Source: Cronobacter dublinensis subsp. dublinensis LMG 23823 (GTDB taxonomy: Bacteria; Pseudomonadota; Gammaproteobacteria; Enterobacterales; Enterobacteriaceae). From it: a stretch of 64,000 nucleotides of DNA. Where the stretch lies: positions 4,367,068 to 4,431,067 of the forward strand of contig NZ_CP012266.1 of the NCBI RefSeq assembly GCF_001277235.1, written 5' to 3'. The position numbers were made by a program, and so were the translations under genes. Within the stretch, counting starts at the first letter, position 1. Each line of letters starts with the position of its first letter. The notes under the pieces are model-generated. The model was not told the origin of the DNA. It searched no databases and saw nothing but the letters and a program-made list of their open reading frames with translations. Below are positions 35,395-48,361 of this stretch, in pieces.

Positions 35395-38178
35395 TTAATG
35401 CGCCTGATCCCAGTTCTCGCCGCTGCCCACTTCCACCAGCAGCGGCACGTCCAGTTTCATGCTGTTTTCCATCAGCTCATGAATTTTTAGCGACACCGCC
35501 TCGACGTCATCTTTATGCACCTCAAACACCAGTTCATCGTGCACCTGCATGATCATTTTCACGCGCGGCTGCTCTTTCTCCAGCCAGGCGTCGACCGCGA
35601 TCATCGCGCGTTTGATGATGTCCGCTGCGGTGCCTTGCATCGGCGCATTGATGGCCGCGCGTTCAGCGCCTGCGCGCCGCGCCGCGTTGCTGGCGTTGAT
35701 ATCCGGCAGGTAGAGGCGACGCCCGTCCAGCGTTTCCACATAGCCGTTATCTTTGGCCTGCTTGCGGGTGCGCTCCATGTACTCCAGCACGCCAGGGTAG
35801 CGCTCGAAGTAGAGATCCATGTACTTCTGCGACTCTTTACGCGGGATATTAAGCTGGCGCGACAGCCCGAACGCGCTCATGCCGTAGATCAGACCGAAGT
35901 TAATCGCCTTGGCGCTGCGCCGCTGCTCGTTAGAAACGCTCTCCAGCGGCAGACCAAACACTTCCGCCGCGGTCGCGCGATGGATGTCTTTGCCTTCGGC
36001 AAAGGCGCTGAGCAGCCCTTTATCACGCGACAGATGCGCCATGATGCGCAACTCAATCTGTGAATAGTCCGCAGAGACAATCACGTAATCCTCCGGCGCG
36101 ATAAACGCCTGGCGAATGCGGCGACCTTCGTCGTTGCGTACCGGGATGTTTTGCAGGTTCGGATCGGTAGAAGACAGGCGCCCGGTCGCGGTGACCGCCT
36201 GGTGATACGAGGTATGCACACGGCCGGTTTTCGGGTTGATCATCAGCGGCAGCTTATCGGTATAGGTTGATTTCAGCTTCGCAAGGCCGCGGTATTGCAG
36301 AATAACTTTCGGCAGCGGATAGTCGAGCGCCAGTTCCTCCAGCACCTCTTCCGAGGTGGACGGCGCGCCGCCCGGCGTTTTCTTCAGCGGCTTAATGCCC
36401 TGCTTTTCAAACAGAATGGTTTGCAGCTGCTTGGTGGAGGAGAGATTAAACGGCTCGCCAGCGATCTCATGGGCTTTTTGCTCAAGCTCGGCAAGCTTCA
36501 GGGCGATTTCCTGTGAATGCGCGTGCAGCACCGCCGGGTCGATTTTGACGCCGTTGCGCTCGATGCGTGACAGCACCGGCACCAGCGGCATTTCGATATG
36601 TTCGAAGATATTCAGCGGGCCTTTGTGCTGCTGAAGCTTCGGCCACATTTTCAGGTGCAGCTGCAGCGTGACGTCCGCGTCTTCCGCCGCGTAGCGCCCG
36701 GCCTGTTCAAGATCGATCTGATTAAACGTGAGCTGGTTTTTGCCCTTACCGGCAATCTGCTCAAACGTGATGGTCGTATGCTTAAGCCAGCGGCTGGAAA
36801 GGCTGTCCATATCGTGGCGGCCAGAAACGCTGTCCAGAATATAAGACTCCAGCATGGTATCGAAGACGATACCGCGCAACTCAATGCCGTAATTCTGCAA
36901 AATGCCGCGGTCGAATTTGAGGTTCTGGCCTACTTTCACCAGTTTCTCATCTTCCAGCAGGGGTTTGAGTAACGCCAGCACGCGATCGCGGTCGAGCTGA
37001 TCCGGCGCGTCGAGATAGTCGTGCGCGACCGGAATATAAGCCGCAAGGCCCGGTTCGATGGCAAACGAGAGGCCGACCAGATTGGCTGTGAGGTTATCGA
37101 GGCTGTCGGTTTCGGTATCCACCGCCACCACCGGCGCTTTTTTAATGCGCGTAATCCACTCCAGCAGCGTCTCTTCGTCAAGGATAGTGACGTAGCGCTC
37201 CGCCGAGAGCGCGACGGCCTCTTCTTCCGGCTCCGCCTCGACGACGATGGTTTCCGTCGGTTTCGCCGCGGGTTTGCCTCGCGATTGCAGCCATTTACCG
37301 GCCTCGAGATCGGACGTCCAGCGTTTGAACTCGTACTGTCTGAAGAGGGCCAGCAGTTCATCAGCGAGCGGTTGCTGCACCTCGAGACGATCGTGACTCA
37401 GCTCCAGCTCGACATCGGTCTTGATGGTCGCCAGTTGATAAGAGAGGTACGCCACCTCTTTGTTTTGCTCAAGCTTAGCGGCCATGGTTTTGGCGCCGCG
37501 GAAGGAGAGCTCCGCGATTTTCTCCGGGTTCGCATAGAGCGCGTCCAGACCGCCGAGCCCCTGCAGCAGCGCCTGGGCGGTTTTTTCGCCAACGCCCGGC
37601 ACGCCCGGAATGTTATCGGACGAGTCGCCCATCAGCGCCAGGAAATCGATAATCAGCTCCGGCGGCACGCCATATTTCGCACAGACCTCTTCCGGCCCCA
37701 GCACCGTGTTGGTCATGGTGTTGATAAGCGTGACATCTGGCGTCACAAGCTGCGCCATGTCTTTATCGCCGGTGCTGATAAGCACCGCGCGGCCCGCCGC
37801 CGCCGCTTCTTTCGCAAGCGTGCCGATAACGTCGTCGGCCTCGACGCCGGACACCGCCAGCAGCGGCAGCCCCATTGCTTTGACCATCGCATGCAGCGGC
37901 TCAATCTGCGCGCGCAGATCGTCAGGCATCGGCGGACGGTGAGATTTATAGTGCTCGAACAGTTCGTCACGGAAGGTTTTGCCTTTGGCGTCGAACACCA
38001 CGGCGGCATGGCTGGGCTGGTACTGCAGTATCAGGCTGCGCAGCATATTCAGCACGCCATACATGGCGCCTGTGGGCTCGCCTGCGCTGTTGGTCAGCGG
38101 CGGAAACGCGTGATACGCCCGATACAGGTAAGAAGAGCCATCGACGAGAATAAGGGGATTTTCTGGGATCTGAACCAT
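35395..38178 (-). CDS. polA: DNA polymerase I
   Basis: PolA fills gaps, removes RNA primers and acts in repair. From ATG 38178 it has 927 residues (E. coli 928) and the N-terminus MVQIPENPLILVDGSSYLYR. The 5'-3' exonuclease domain covers residues 1-320. The 3'-5' exonuclease keeps its metal ligands (VDTETDSLD). The polymerase domain has motif A SADYSQIELR, the O-helix KAINFGLIYGMSAFGL and motif C QVHDELVFE. The upstream extension to 38295 is non-coding leader. A perfect DnaA box lies about 125 bases upstream. Confidence 0.98.
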   Translation of the reverse strand: MVQIPENPLILVDGSSYLYRAYHAFPPLTNSAGEPTGAMYGVLNMLRSLILQYQPSHAAVVFDAKGKTFRDELFEHYKSHRPPMPDDLRAQIEPLHAMVKAMGLPLLAVSGVEADDVIGTLAKEAAAAGRAVLISTGDKDMAQLVTPDVTLINTMTNTVLGPEEVCAKYGVPPELIIDFLALMGDSSDNIPGVPGVGEKTAQALLQGLGGLDALYANPEKIAELSFRGAKTMAAKLEQNKEVAYLSYQLATIKTDVELELSHDRLEVQQPLADELLALFRQYEFKRWTSDLEAGKWLQSRGKPAAKPTETIVVEAEPEEEAVALSAERYVTILDEETLLEWITRIKKAPVVAVDTETDSLDNLTANLVGLSFAIEPGLAAYIPVAHDYLDAPDQLDRDRVLALLKPLLEDEKLVKVGQNLKFDRGILQNYGIELRGIVFDTMLESYILDSVSGRHDMDSLSSRWLKHTTITFEQIAGKGKNQLTFNQIDLEQAGRYAAEDADVTLQLHLKMWPKLQQHKGPLNIFEHIEMPLVPVLSRIERNGVKIDPAVLHAHSQEIALKLAELEQKAHEIAGEPFNLSSTKQLQTILFEKQGIKPLKKTPGGAPSTSEEVLEELALDYPLPKVILQYRGLAKLKSTYTDKLPLMINPKTGRVHTSYHQAVTATGRLSSTDPNLQNIPVRNDEGRRIRQAFIAPEDYVIVSADYSQIELRIMAHLSRDKGLLSAFAEGKDIHRATAAEVFGLPLESVSNEQRRSAKAINFGLIYGMSAFGLSRQLNIPRKESQKYMDLYFERYPGVLEYMERTRKQAKDNGYVETLDGRRLYLPDINASNAARRAGAERAAINAPMQGTAADIIKRAMIAVDAWLEKEQPRVKMIMQVHDELVFEVHKDDVEAVSLKIHELMENSMKLDVPLLVEVGSGENWDQAH

Positions 38179-38605
38179 AATGTCCGTGCCTGATAATGAA
38201 GTTATGGATAAAGGATGCCATAGCCTGGCGCAAAACATGAAACCCAAAGGGCCGATCGGCCAGAAAGTTTTGCCGATCCGCGCGATCGCTCGCAACCTTC
38301 CCTGTGGATAAGTTTGTGTACAAAAACCTAAGCTATTAATAACGTGAGATAAAAACGTAACGAAGCGCTGTAAATAATCTAAAAAATCATGGGGTTATGA
38401 AATATCTGTGACCGCTAATTATTTTTTGGCGGAAAAGTTTTATTGTGGATATAAAAAAGGGCTTTTGCCGGTTCGCTTTTTTAGCGCTTAAAACCAGGCG
38501 TTATTCATCCCGCGTTACGTTTAGGCTCATCCCGTGCGAACGTTTTCTGTTAGAATCTGCGCCCTCTGCCGACCCGGCATTTTATCTGACCGTCTGAAAA
38601 TTATT
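38179..38605. other. Divergent polA/yihG intergenic region
   Basis: About 430 bases without a supportable gene. It contains polA promoter sequences on the minus strand, a perfect DnaA box (38303-38311), AT-rich tracts and the yihG leader. A hairpin-like GCTTTTTTAGCG near 38488 is weak. Confidence 0.6.
38303..38311 (-). promoter_or_regulatory. DnaA box upstream of polA
   Basis: TGTGGATAA on the plus strand reads TTATCCACA on the polA strand, the strict DnaA consensus. DnaA control of polA has been reported in E. coli. Confidence 0.65.
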
Positions 38606-39514
38606 ATGTCGAGATTACTCGCTGCGACGACGCTGCTGCTGAGCATCGTGCTGGCTATTCTGGTAACTATTGTATGCTCCGTGCCAATTATCCTTGCTGG
38701 CATAATTAAACTGCTGCTGCCTTTTCCTGCCGTCTGGCGCTCGGTTTCCGGCTTCTGTAATTTTATGATGTATTGCTGGTGTGAAGGGCTGGCATTACTG
38801 CTGCACCTGAATCCCCGTCTCACATGGGAAGTAAAAGGGCTGGAAGGCCTGAATAAAAAGAGCTGGTATTTACTTATCAGCAATCACCACAGCTGGGCCG
38901 ATATTGTGGTGCTGTGTGTGCTGTTCCGTAAGCATATTCCCATGAATAAATATTTCCTGAAACAACAGCTTGGCTGGGTGCCTTTTATTGGGCTCGCCTG
39001 CTGGGCGCTGGATATGCCTTTTATGCGTCGTTATTCCCGCAGCTATCTGCTGCGCCACCCGGAACGCCGCGGTAAAGATGTGGAAACCACCCGCCGCTCC
39101 TGCGAGAAATTCCGCCATCATCCCACCACGATAGTGAATTTCGTCGAAGGCTCTCGTTTTACCGAAGAAAAAAAGATCCAGCTGCGTTCCCCCTTCCGGC
39201 ATTTACTTCCGCCGAAAGCGGCTGGCATCGCCATGGCGTTAAATGTCCTGGGGAAACAGTTCGATAAGCTGTTAAACGTGACGCTCTGCTACCCGCAAAA
39301 TAACCGCACGCCGTTTTACGATATGTTAAGCGGAAAGCTGACGCGTATTGTGGTGCATGTTGATCTGTTACCGCTGGAAGCGTCGCTGCATGGCGATTAC
39401 GTTAACGATAAAAACTTTAAGCGCCGCTTTCAGCAGTGGCTGAACGGCCTGTGGAATGATAAAGACGCCGAGCTGGAGGCCATTTATCGGACGTATAAAA
39501 AAGCCGGTCAGTGA
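38606..39514 (+). CDS. yihG: Acyltransferase YihG (PlsC-like)
   Basis: 302 residues from ATG 38606; the in-frame ATG 38534 would add an unlikely, non-hydrophobic leader. One or two N-terminal membrane segments (LLLSIVLAILVTIVC, PIILAGIIKLLL) precede the acyltransferase motif NHHSWADI (HX4D), the block GLACWALDMPFMRR and EGSRF. These define lysophosphatidic-acid-type acyltransferases. E. coli YihG adjusts phospholipid acyl chains. The ribosome site is weak. In E. coli yihF separates it from dsbA; here the two genes are 25 bases apart and convergent. Confidence 0.9.
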   Translation: MSRLLAATTLLLSIVLAILVTIVCSVPIILAGIIKLLLPFPAVWRSVSGFCNFMMYCWCEGLALLLHLNPRLTWEVKGLEGLNKKSWYLLISNHHSWADIVVLCVLFRKHIPMNKYFLKQQLGWVPFIGLACWALDMPFMRRYSRSYLLRHPERRGKDVETTRRSCEKFRHHPTTIVNFVEGSRFTEEKKIQLRSPFRHLLPPKAAGIAMALNVLGKQFDKLLNVTLCYPQNNRTPFYDMLSGKLTRIVVHVDLLPLEASLHGDYVNDKNFKRRFQQWLNGLWNDKDAELEAIYRTYKKAGQ

Positions 39515-39528
39515 CCGGCTTTTCTTTT
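39497..39528. terminator. Bidirectional terminator between yihG and dsbA
   Basis: AAAAAAGCCGGTCA and TGACCGGCTTTTC form a symmetric hairpin overlapping the yihG stop, with A and T tracts on both sides. Confidence 0.85.
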
Positions 39529-39539
39529 ACTCAGGCAGA

Positions 39540-40166
39540 TTATTTCTGGCCGAGCAGGTAATTCACCGTATTCGCATATTGCTGGACGAACGCGTCCATA
39601 TTGCTGGTATCCATGCCCTGCGGGTTAAGCTGGTATTTACCGTTGACGTACATCGCAGGCACACCCTGCAGGCCAACGTCCGCCGCCGCTTTTTCCTGCT
39701 GCGCGACCAGTGATTTCACGACGAAGCTGTTCCAGGCGGCGTCATATTCTTCCGGCTTCACACCCGCGTCGATAAAGACTTTACGGATGTCGGCAGGCGT
39801 TTGTACGGTTTGGGTTTTCTGCACCGCTTCAAACATCGGGGTCGTGATTTTATCTTCAATCCCCATCGCCATCGCAACCGCCCACGCCTGCGTCAGGTCT
39901 TTACCCAGCGGGCCCAGGAATTCAACGTGGTATTTGGTCATTTTGGTGCCAGCCGGCAGCTTTTTCTTCACGTTGTCGGAAACGTGCAGCACTTCTTCAA
40001 ACTGGTAGCAGTGCGGGCAGTAGAAGGAGAAGAACTCCATGACCTGCGGCGCGCCAGCAACCGGTTTCTCCAGCGTGTTGTATTGTTTACCGTCAGTGTA
40101 GTCGGCAGCAGATACGCTGAATGCCATCACCATACCGGCCAGCGCCAGCCAAATCTTCTTCATCAT
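39540..40166 (-). CDS. dsbA: Periplasmic thiol:disulfide oxidoreductase DsbA
   Basis: DsbA donates disulfides to exported proteins, including fimbrial and outer-membrane proteins. The 208-residue precursor has a signal peptide (KKIWLALAGMVMAFSVSA-AD) and the active-site CPHC at residues 50-53 in a thioredoxin fold with helical insert. The cis-proline region (GVPAMYVNGKYQL) is conserved. ATG 40163 is an alternative start that matches the E. coli N-terminus exactly. It follows srkA by 24 bases, forming the srkA-dsbA operon, which is under Cpx control in E. coli. Confidence 0.97.
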   Translation of the reverse strand: MMKKIWLALAGMVMAFSVSAADYTDGKQYNTLEKPVAGAPQVMEFFSFYCPHCYQFEEVLHVSDNVKKKLPAGTKMTKYHVEFLGPLGKDLTQAWAVAMAMGIEDKITTPMFEAVQKTQTVQTPADIRKVFIDAGVKPEEYDAAWNSFVVKSLVAQQEKAAADVGLQGVPAMYVNGKYQLNPQGMDTSNMDAFVQQYANTVNYLLGQK

Positions 40167-40190
40167 TTACTCTCTCCTGAATATTACTGA

Positions 40191-41177
40191 TCAATACATT
40201 GGCGTTAGTTGTAAAGGAGGCTCATTGAGCGCCCGAATTTGCTCATTAAACGTCGCGGTCTGACGGCGCCAGAAATCTTCCTCCGCAAGCCAGGGGAAGT
40301 TGCGCGGAAACGCTGGATCTTCCCAGCGACGGATAAGCCAGGCCAGATAGTAAACCTGACGCATGGCGCGCAGCGGCTCTATCAGCTCAAGCTCTTTAAG
40401 ATTGAAGCTCGTGAATTCCTCATAAGCTTCGAGAATAGTTTCCATCTGCATGCGCTGCTCGGCGGCATCGCCGTTCAGTAACATCCAGAGATCCTGAATG
40501 GCAGGGCCGTTGCGGGCGTCGTCGAGATCGACAAACAGCGGGCCGTCGCGCCAGAGAATATTACCTGGATGGCAGTCGCCGTGCAGGCGCAGCGCATCGT
40601 AACCGGGCTGCCAGCGGGCGGTAACGGCTGTCGTCAGCGCATCGGTTGCCTGTAAAAGCGCGGCCTTTAGCGAGGCAGGGATGAGCGTGCTTGTCTCATA
40701 GACCGCGCGCGGCTCCAGCAGATATTCGTTAATGCCGATGGTCGGACGGTGCGAGAAGAGGCGCTGCTTACCGGTCTGGTGGATACGTCCCAGATAGCGC
40801 CCGACCCATTCCATTTGATCGAGGTTATCCGTTTCATACTGACGGCCGCCGAGGCCCGGAAAAACGGCAAACATATAGCCATCATGCGTTAAGAGCGTAT
40901 CGCCATTCAGGCGCAACGGGGCCGCCACCGGCACTTCATCGGTTTCCAGCTCAAGCGCGAAATGATGCTCTTCGCGGATTTGATCGGCGCTCCAGCGATG
41001 CGGGCGGTAAAATTTCACAACAAAACGCTTACGATCTTCATCCTGAAAAAGATAAACGCGGTTTTCAAAGCTATTAAGCGCAGTCAGGCCAGAATCCACA
41101 CGAATGCCGTGTTCAAACAGGGCATCCATGATGGTATCTGGCTGTAGCGTCTGGAAGGTAAAAGCGTTATCTGTCAT
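40191..41177 (-). CDS. srkA: Stress response kinase A (SrkA/YihE)
   Basis: A protein kinase of the choline-kinase-like fold that limits programmed death under stress by opposing MazEF in E. coli. From ATG 41177 it has 328 residues, as in E. coli. The Brenner motif LHGDCHPGNIL and the metal-binding VDLDDARNGP are intact, as is VKFYRP, which holds the ATP-binding lysine. The extra 7 codons up to 41198 are not conserved. It is upstream of dsbA. Confidence 0.96.
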   Translation of the reverse strand: MTDNAFTFQTLQPDTIMDALFEHGIRVDSGLTALNSFENRVYLFQDEDRKRFVVKFYRPHRWSADQIREEHHFALELETDEVPVAAPLRLNGDTLLTHDGYMFAVFPGLGGRQYETDNLDQMEWVGRYLGRIHQTGKQRLFSHRPTIGINEYLLEPRAVYETSTLIPASLKAALLQATDALTTAVTARWQPGYDALRLHGDCHPGNILWRDGPLFVDLDDARNGPAIQDLWMLLNGDAAEQRMQMETILEAYEEFTSFNLKELELIEPLRAMRQVYYLAWLIRRWEDPAFPRNFPWLAEEDFWRRQTATFNEQIRALNEPPLQLTPMY

Positions 41178-41253
41178 CCCGATATCCGGAAAACACAAGC
41201 AATGCTTCAGGATATCATTTCAAAGCGAACGCGAGGGCTTCTCTTACAAGCTT

Positions 41254-41523
41254 TTACTCTTTAATCACCCCGCGAGCGCGCAGCAGCGCCGTTTTGAAAT
41301 CGTCCTCGTAGTCCTTCTGGATGCCGGGAATGACGGCGTCTTTATCGGCATCACGCATTTTTAACTGATAAATCAGAATATCATCGGTAAGATCGGCAAG
41401 TTCGCCGGTAAAACCGGATTCGACGGCCAGCTTTTGCAGAAACTCCAGCAGGTTGAGATCGGGTTCTTTTTCCCAGGCAGGCTGAAGCAGCTCGATAACT
41501 TCATTAAGGCGTTTGCATTTCAT
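41254..41523 (-). CDS. yihD: Conserved protein YihD
   Basis: 89 residues from ATG 41523, matching E. coli length; ATG 41526 is also in frame, but AGGAG is better spaced for 41523. It is a small soluble, acidic protein (DUF1040) with pattern MKCKRLNEVIELLQPAW...DDILIYQLKMRD. Function is unknown. It is divergent from mobA with a gap of only about 66 bases. Confidence 0.95.
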   Translation of the reverse strand: MKCKRLNEVIELLQPAWEKEPDLNLLEFLQKLAVESGFTGELADLTDDILIYQLKMRDADKDAVIPGIQKDYEDDFKTALLRARGVIKE

Positions 41524-41589
41524 CATGGGCTCCTTTTATCTGGCTGACACGTTAGCAGGGACAAAACCGTATGAAAAGAGGTGATATTC

Positions 41590-42171
41590 TTGGATAAGCT
41601 TAGCGCGATTACCGGCGTGGTGCTGGCAGGCGGCCGGGCGACGCGAATGGGCGGGCAGAATAAAGGGCTGCTGCTGCTAAATGGTAAGCCGCTATGGCGG
41701 CATGTTGCGGAGCGTCTTGCCGCGCAGGTAGAGCACGTCGCTATCAGCGCTAACCGGGATCTGGAGGCTTATCGCATGGGCGGATACCCGGTCATCACCG
41801 ATACGCTGCCGGACTTCCCGGGGCCGCTCGCAGGTATGCTTTCCGCAATGCAGCAACTTCCCGGCGAATGGTATCTGTTTTGTCCGTGCGACACCCCGCA
41901 TATTCCCGCCTCCCTGGCGCAGCGCCTGTGGGCGGCGAAAGCAACACGGCCTGCGGTGTGGGTCAGCGATGGCGAGCGCGACCACCCCGCTATCGCACTG
42001 GTTCATCATTCAGTAAAAGCGGCCCTGACGGATTATCTGGCGTGCGGAGAACGGCGTGTCATGGTATTCCTGCGTCAAATTAACGGCAGTGCCGTGACGT
42101 TTTCCGGTAAAACGGATTTTGCCAATGTGAATACGCTTGCCGAACTTGAAAAGTGGCAGGAGAGAGAATGA
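41590..42171 (+). CDS. mobA: Molybdenum cofactor guanylyltransferase MobA
   Basis: MobA transfers GMP from GTP to Mo-molybdopterin, forming the bis-MGD cofactor of DMSO reductase-family enzymes. The nucleotide-binding signature VLAGGRATRMGGQNKG is at residues 10-25, with the later blocks FPGPLAGMLSAM and FCPCDTPHIP. The start is a TTG at 41590, which follows an 8-base perfect Shine-Dalgarno (GAGGTGAT, 41578-41585). GTG 41581 lies inside that ribosome site and is less likely. The stop overlaps mobB (ATGA). Confidence 0.93.
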   Translation: MDKLSAITGVVLAGGRATRMGGQNKGLLLLNGKPLWRHVAERLAAQVEHVAISANRDLEAYRMGGYPVITDTLPDFPGPLAGMLSAMQQLPGEWYLFCPCDTPHIPASLAQRLWAAKATRPAVWVSDGERDHPAIALVHHSVKAALTDYLACGERRVMVFLRQINGSAVTFSGKTDFANVNTLAELEKWQERE

Positions 42172-42680
42172 TTCCATTACTGGGTATCGCCGCATGGAGC
42201 GGCACGGGGAAAACAACGCTGCTGAAAGCGTTGATCCCACTGTTGCGCGAAAAAGGCATTCGTCCGGGCCTGATTAAACATACTCATCACGATATGGATG
42301 TCGACACGCCGGGTAAGGACAGTTATATGCTGCGTAAAGCGGGTGCCGCCCAGACATTAGTCGCCAGCGCGAAACGCTGGGCGCTGATGACCGAAACGCC
42401 GGACGAGGCAGAGCCGGATCTGTATTATCTAGCAAGCCGAATGGATAGCTCGCAGCTGGATGTAATTCTGGTGGAAGGCTTTAAACACGATGAAATCGCG
42501 AAAATTATGCTGTTTCGAAAAGCGGCGGGCAGAGAGACGACGGCGTTAACCCCGGACGCGCATACCATCGCTATCGCGAGCGATATACCATTGCCGGGCA
42601 ATGATTTACCGGTATTGAATCTCAACGATCCTGCGCAGATCGCGACGTTTATTGCCAGCTGGCTGGCAGGACGGAAGTGA
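42168..42680 (+). CDS. mobB: Molybdopterin-guanine dinucleotide biosynthesis adapter MobB
   Basis: 170 residues from ATG 42168, coupled to mobA through ATGA. It has a P-loop (AAWSGTGKTTLLKA), HTHHDMDVDTPGKDS and the block ILVEGFKHDE. MobB binds GTP and assists MobA but is not essential for cofactor formation in E. coli. It converges on the rRNA operon terminator. Confidence 0.95.
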   Translation: MIPLLGIAAWSGTGKTTLLKALIPLLREKGIRPGLIKHTHHDMDVDTPGKDSYMLRKAGAAQTLVASAKRWALMTETPDEAEPDLYYLASRMDSSQLDVILVEGFKHDEIAKIMLFRKAAGRETTALTPDAHTIAIASDIPLPGNDLPVLNLNDPAQIATFIASWLAGRK

Positions 42681-42776
42681 TTATCTTCAGCGGTGGTATT
42701 ACGGGCTGAGAAAGTAGTTAAAAAGGAAAGGGTTAAGGGAAAGGCGGGGCTGATGCTGTTGTCTGGTACCCAGAAA

Positions 42777-42812
42777 GCAAAAACCCCTCAGCATCGCTGA
42801 GGGGTTCTTTAT
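42777..42812 (-). terminator. rRNA operon terminator
   Basis: ACCCCTCAGC and GCTGAGGGGT form a perfect 10-bp stem with an ATC loop, followed by five T on the minus strand, just after the 5S gene. It closely matches rrnB-type T1 hairpins. Confidence 0.93.
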
Positions 42813-42815
42813 TTG

Positions 42816-42935
42816 ATGCCTGGCAGTTCCCTACTCTCGCATGGGGAGACCCCACACTACCATCGGCGCTACGGCGTTTCACTTCTGAGTTCGGCATGGG
42901 GTCAGGTGGGACCACCGCGCTACAGCCGCCAGGCA
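42816..42935 (-). rRNA. rrf: 5S ribosomal RNA
   Basis: 120 bases matching E. coli 5S, from TGCCTGGCGGCTGTAGCGCG at the 5' end to CTGCCAGGCAT at the 3' end; the ends pair to form helix I. It is the last gene of the rRNA operon; no tRNA gene follows it before the terminator. Confidence 0.98.
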
Positions 42936-43023
42936 AATTCTGTCCGTCCACCGCTTTACGCCATGAACGTTATCCGTCACAAGCTGAATCGTCTCTCAAC
43001 ACGCCAGACTTCTTTGGCGTTGT

Positions 43024-45927
<2,904 letters not shown>

Positions 45928-46044
45928 TCACAACCCGAAGAAGTCTTCGTGCTGCGAGTTTGAGAGACTCTGACACACCGCGCATTCCTTATTTACGGAA
46001 GAATGCAGCAGCGTGTCTGTTTCAATTTTCAGCTTGTTCCGGAT

Positions 46045-46055
46045 TGTTAAAGAGC
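46045..46055 (-). promoter_or_regulatory. Spacer boxA antiterminator before 23S
   Basis: GCTCTTTAACA on the minus strand, between tRNA-Ala and 23S, is the boxA element bound by NusB-NusE for rRNA antitermination. Confidence 0.85.
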
Positions 46056-46096
46056 AAATACTTCGCAGTATACTCAGGGAGTACACTCTGAAGTGA

Positions 46097-46172
46097 TGGT
46101 GGAGCTATGCGGGATCGAACCGCAGACCTCCTGCGTGCAAAGCAGGCGCTCTCCCAGCTGAGCTATAGCCCC
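46097..46172 (-). tRNA. alaT: tRNA-Ala (anticodon TGC)
   Basis: 76 bases with encoded CCA, starting GGGGCTATAGCTCAGCTGGG, anticodon TGC in CTGCGTGCAAAGCAG read on the minus strand as TTTGCACGC, and T-loop GGTTCGATC. It lies in the 16S-23S spacer, distal to tRNA-Ile. Confidence 0.98.
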
Positions 46173-46206
46173 ATCGTAGTTAAACCTCTGCAACTCCGTG
46201 CGGAGT

Positions 46207-46283
<77 letters not shown>

Positions 46284-46353
46284 GTAGAGGTTTTGCTTCT
46301 TTACTTTTCTATCAGACAATCTGTGTGAGCACTACGAGGTTGTATCTTGCAGG

Positions 46354-47896
<1,543 letters not shown>

Positions 47897-48033
47897 AAGT
47901 TTGATGCTCAAAGAATTAAACTGTTAGTTCGTAATGAATTAACTGTTGTTCACTTGAGACTTGATAATCATTTATCGTCCGAAGACGTTAAGATATCAGT
48001 GCCCCGAGTGCCCACACAGATTGTCTGATAAAT

Positions 48034-48044
48034 TGTTAAAGAGC
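48034..48044 (-). promoter_or_regulatory. Leader boxA of the rRNA operon
   Basis: GCTCTTTAACA on the minus strand, about 140 bases before 16S, forms the leader antitermination site. It repeats the spacer boxA exactly. Confidence 0.85.
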
Positions 48045-48084
48045 GGTGCGACGCGGCTTTCAGCCTGCTGTCGCGAGGTGGCGT

Positions 48085-48112
48085 ATATTACGCTTTCCTC
48101 TTTCAGAGTCAA
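48085..48112 (-). promoter_or_regulatory. rRNA promoter P2
   Basis: TTGACT (48112-48107) and TAATAT (48090-48085) are 16 bases apart on the minus strand, in the usual P2 position. Confidence 0.85.
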
Positions 48113-48182
48113 GCGTTTATTTTCGCTTTCGTCTGCCTGACGGGCCGGTTTGTTTGCCGTTGTGCCGTGTCAGTGGAGGCGC

Positions 48183-48210
48183 ATTATAGGGAGTTCTTCG
48201 CGCCTGACAA
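48183..48210 (-). promoter_or_regulatory. rRNA promoter P1
   Basis: TTGTCA (48210-48205) and TATAAT (48188-48183) are 16 bases apart on the minus strand and are followed by the G+C-rich discriminator GCGCC typical of ppGpp-controlled rRNA promoters. The upstream A/T tracts (AAACTTTTTTCAAATT) form the UP element. Confidence 0.92.
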
Positions 48211-48331
48211 CCCCTAATTTGAAAAAAGTTTCCAAGCGCGCTTTTTTTCACCATTTATTGTATTAAACCGCCATACAAGCTGTTATTTGCCGTTTTTTGC
48301 ATCAGATCAGGCTCTGCGGTGGCATACTACT

Positions 48332-48349
48332 TAGCGATGTACAGCTAAA
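48332..48349. promoter_or_regulatory. Inverted repeat before yieP, possible autoregulatory operator
   Basis: TTAGC-GATGTACA-GCTAA has 5-bp arms and sits directly over the ribosome site region of yieP. FadR-type regulators often bind short dyads near their own gene; assignment to YieP is inference. Confidence 0.35.
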
Positions 48350-48361
48350 GGAATTGCCATT

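Noticed and set aside
37021..38193. 390-codon open frame antisense to polA
   Set aside because: Shadow of the polA reading frame; low-complexity arginine-rich translation.
42780..42960. Possible extra tRNA or sRNA beyond 5S
   Set aside because: Only the operon terminator is present; no cloverleaf can be drawn.
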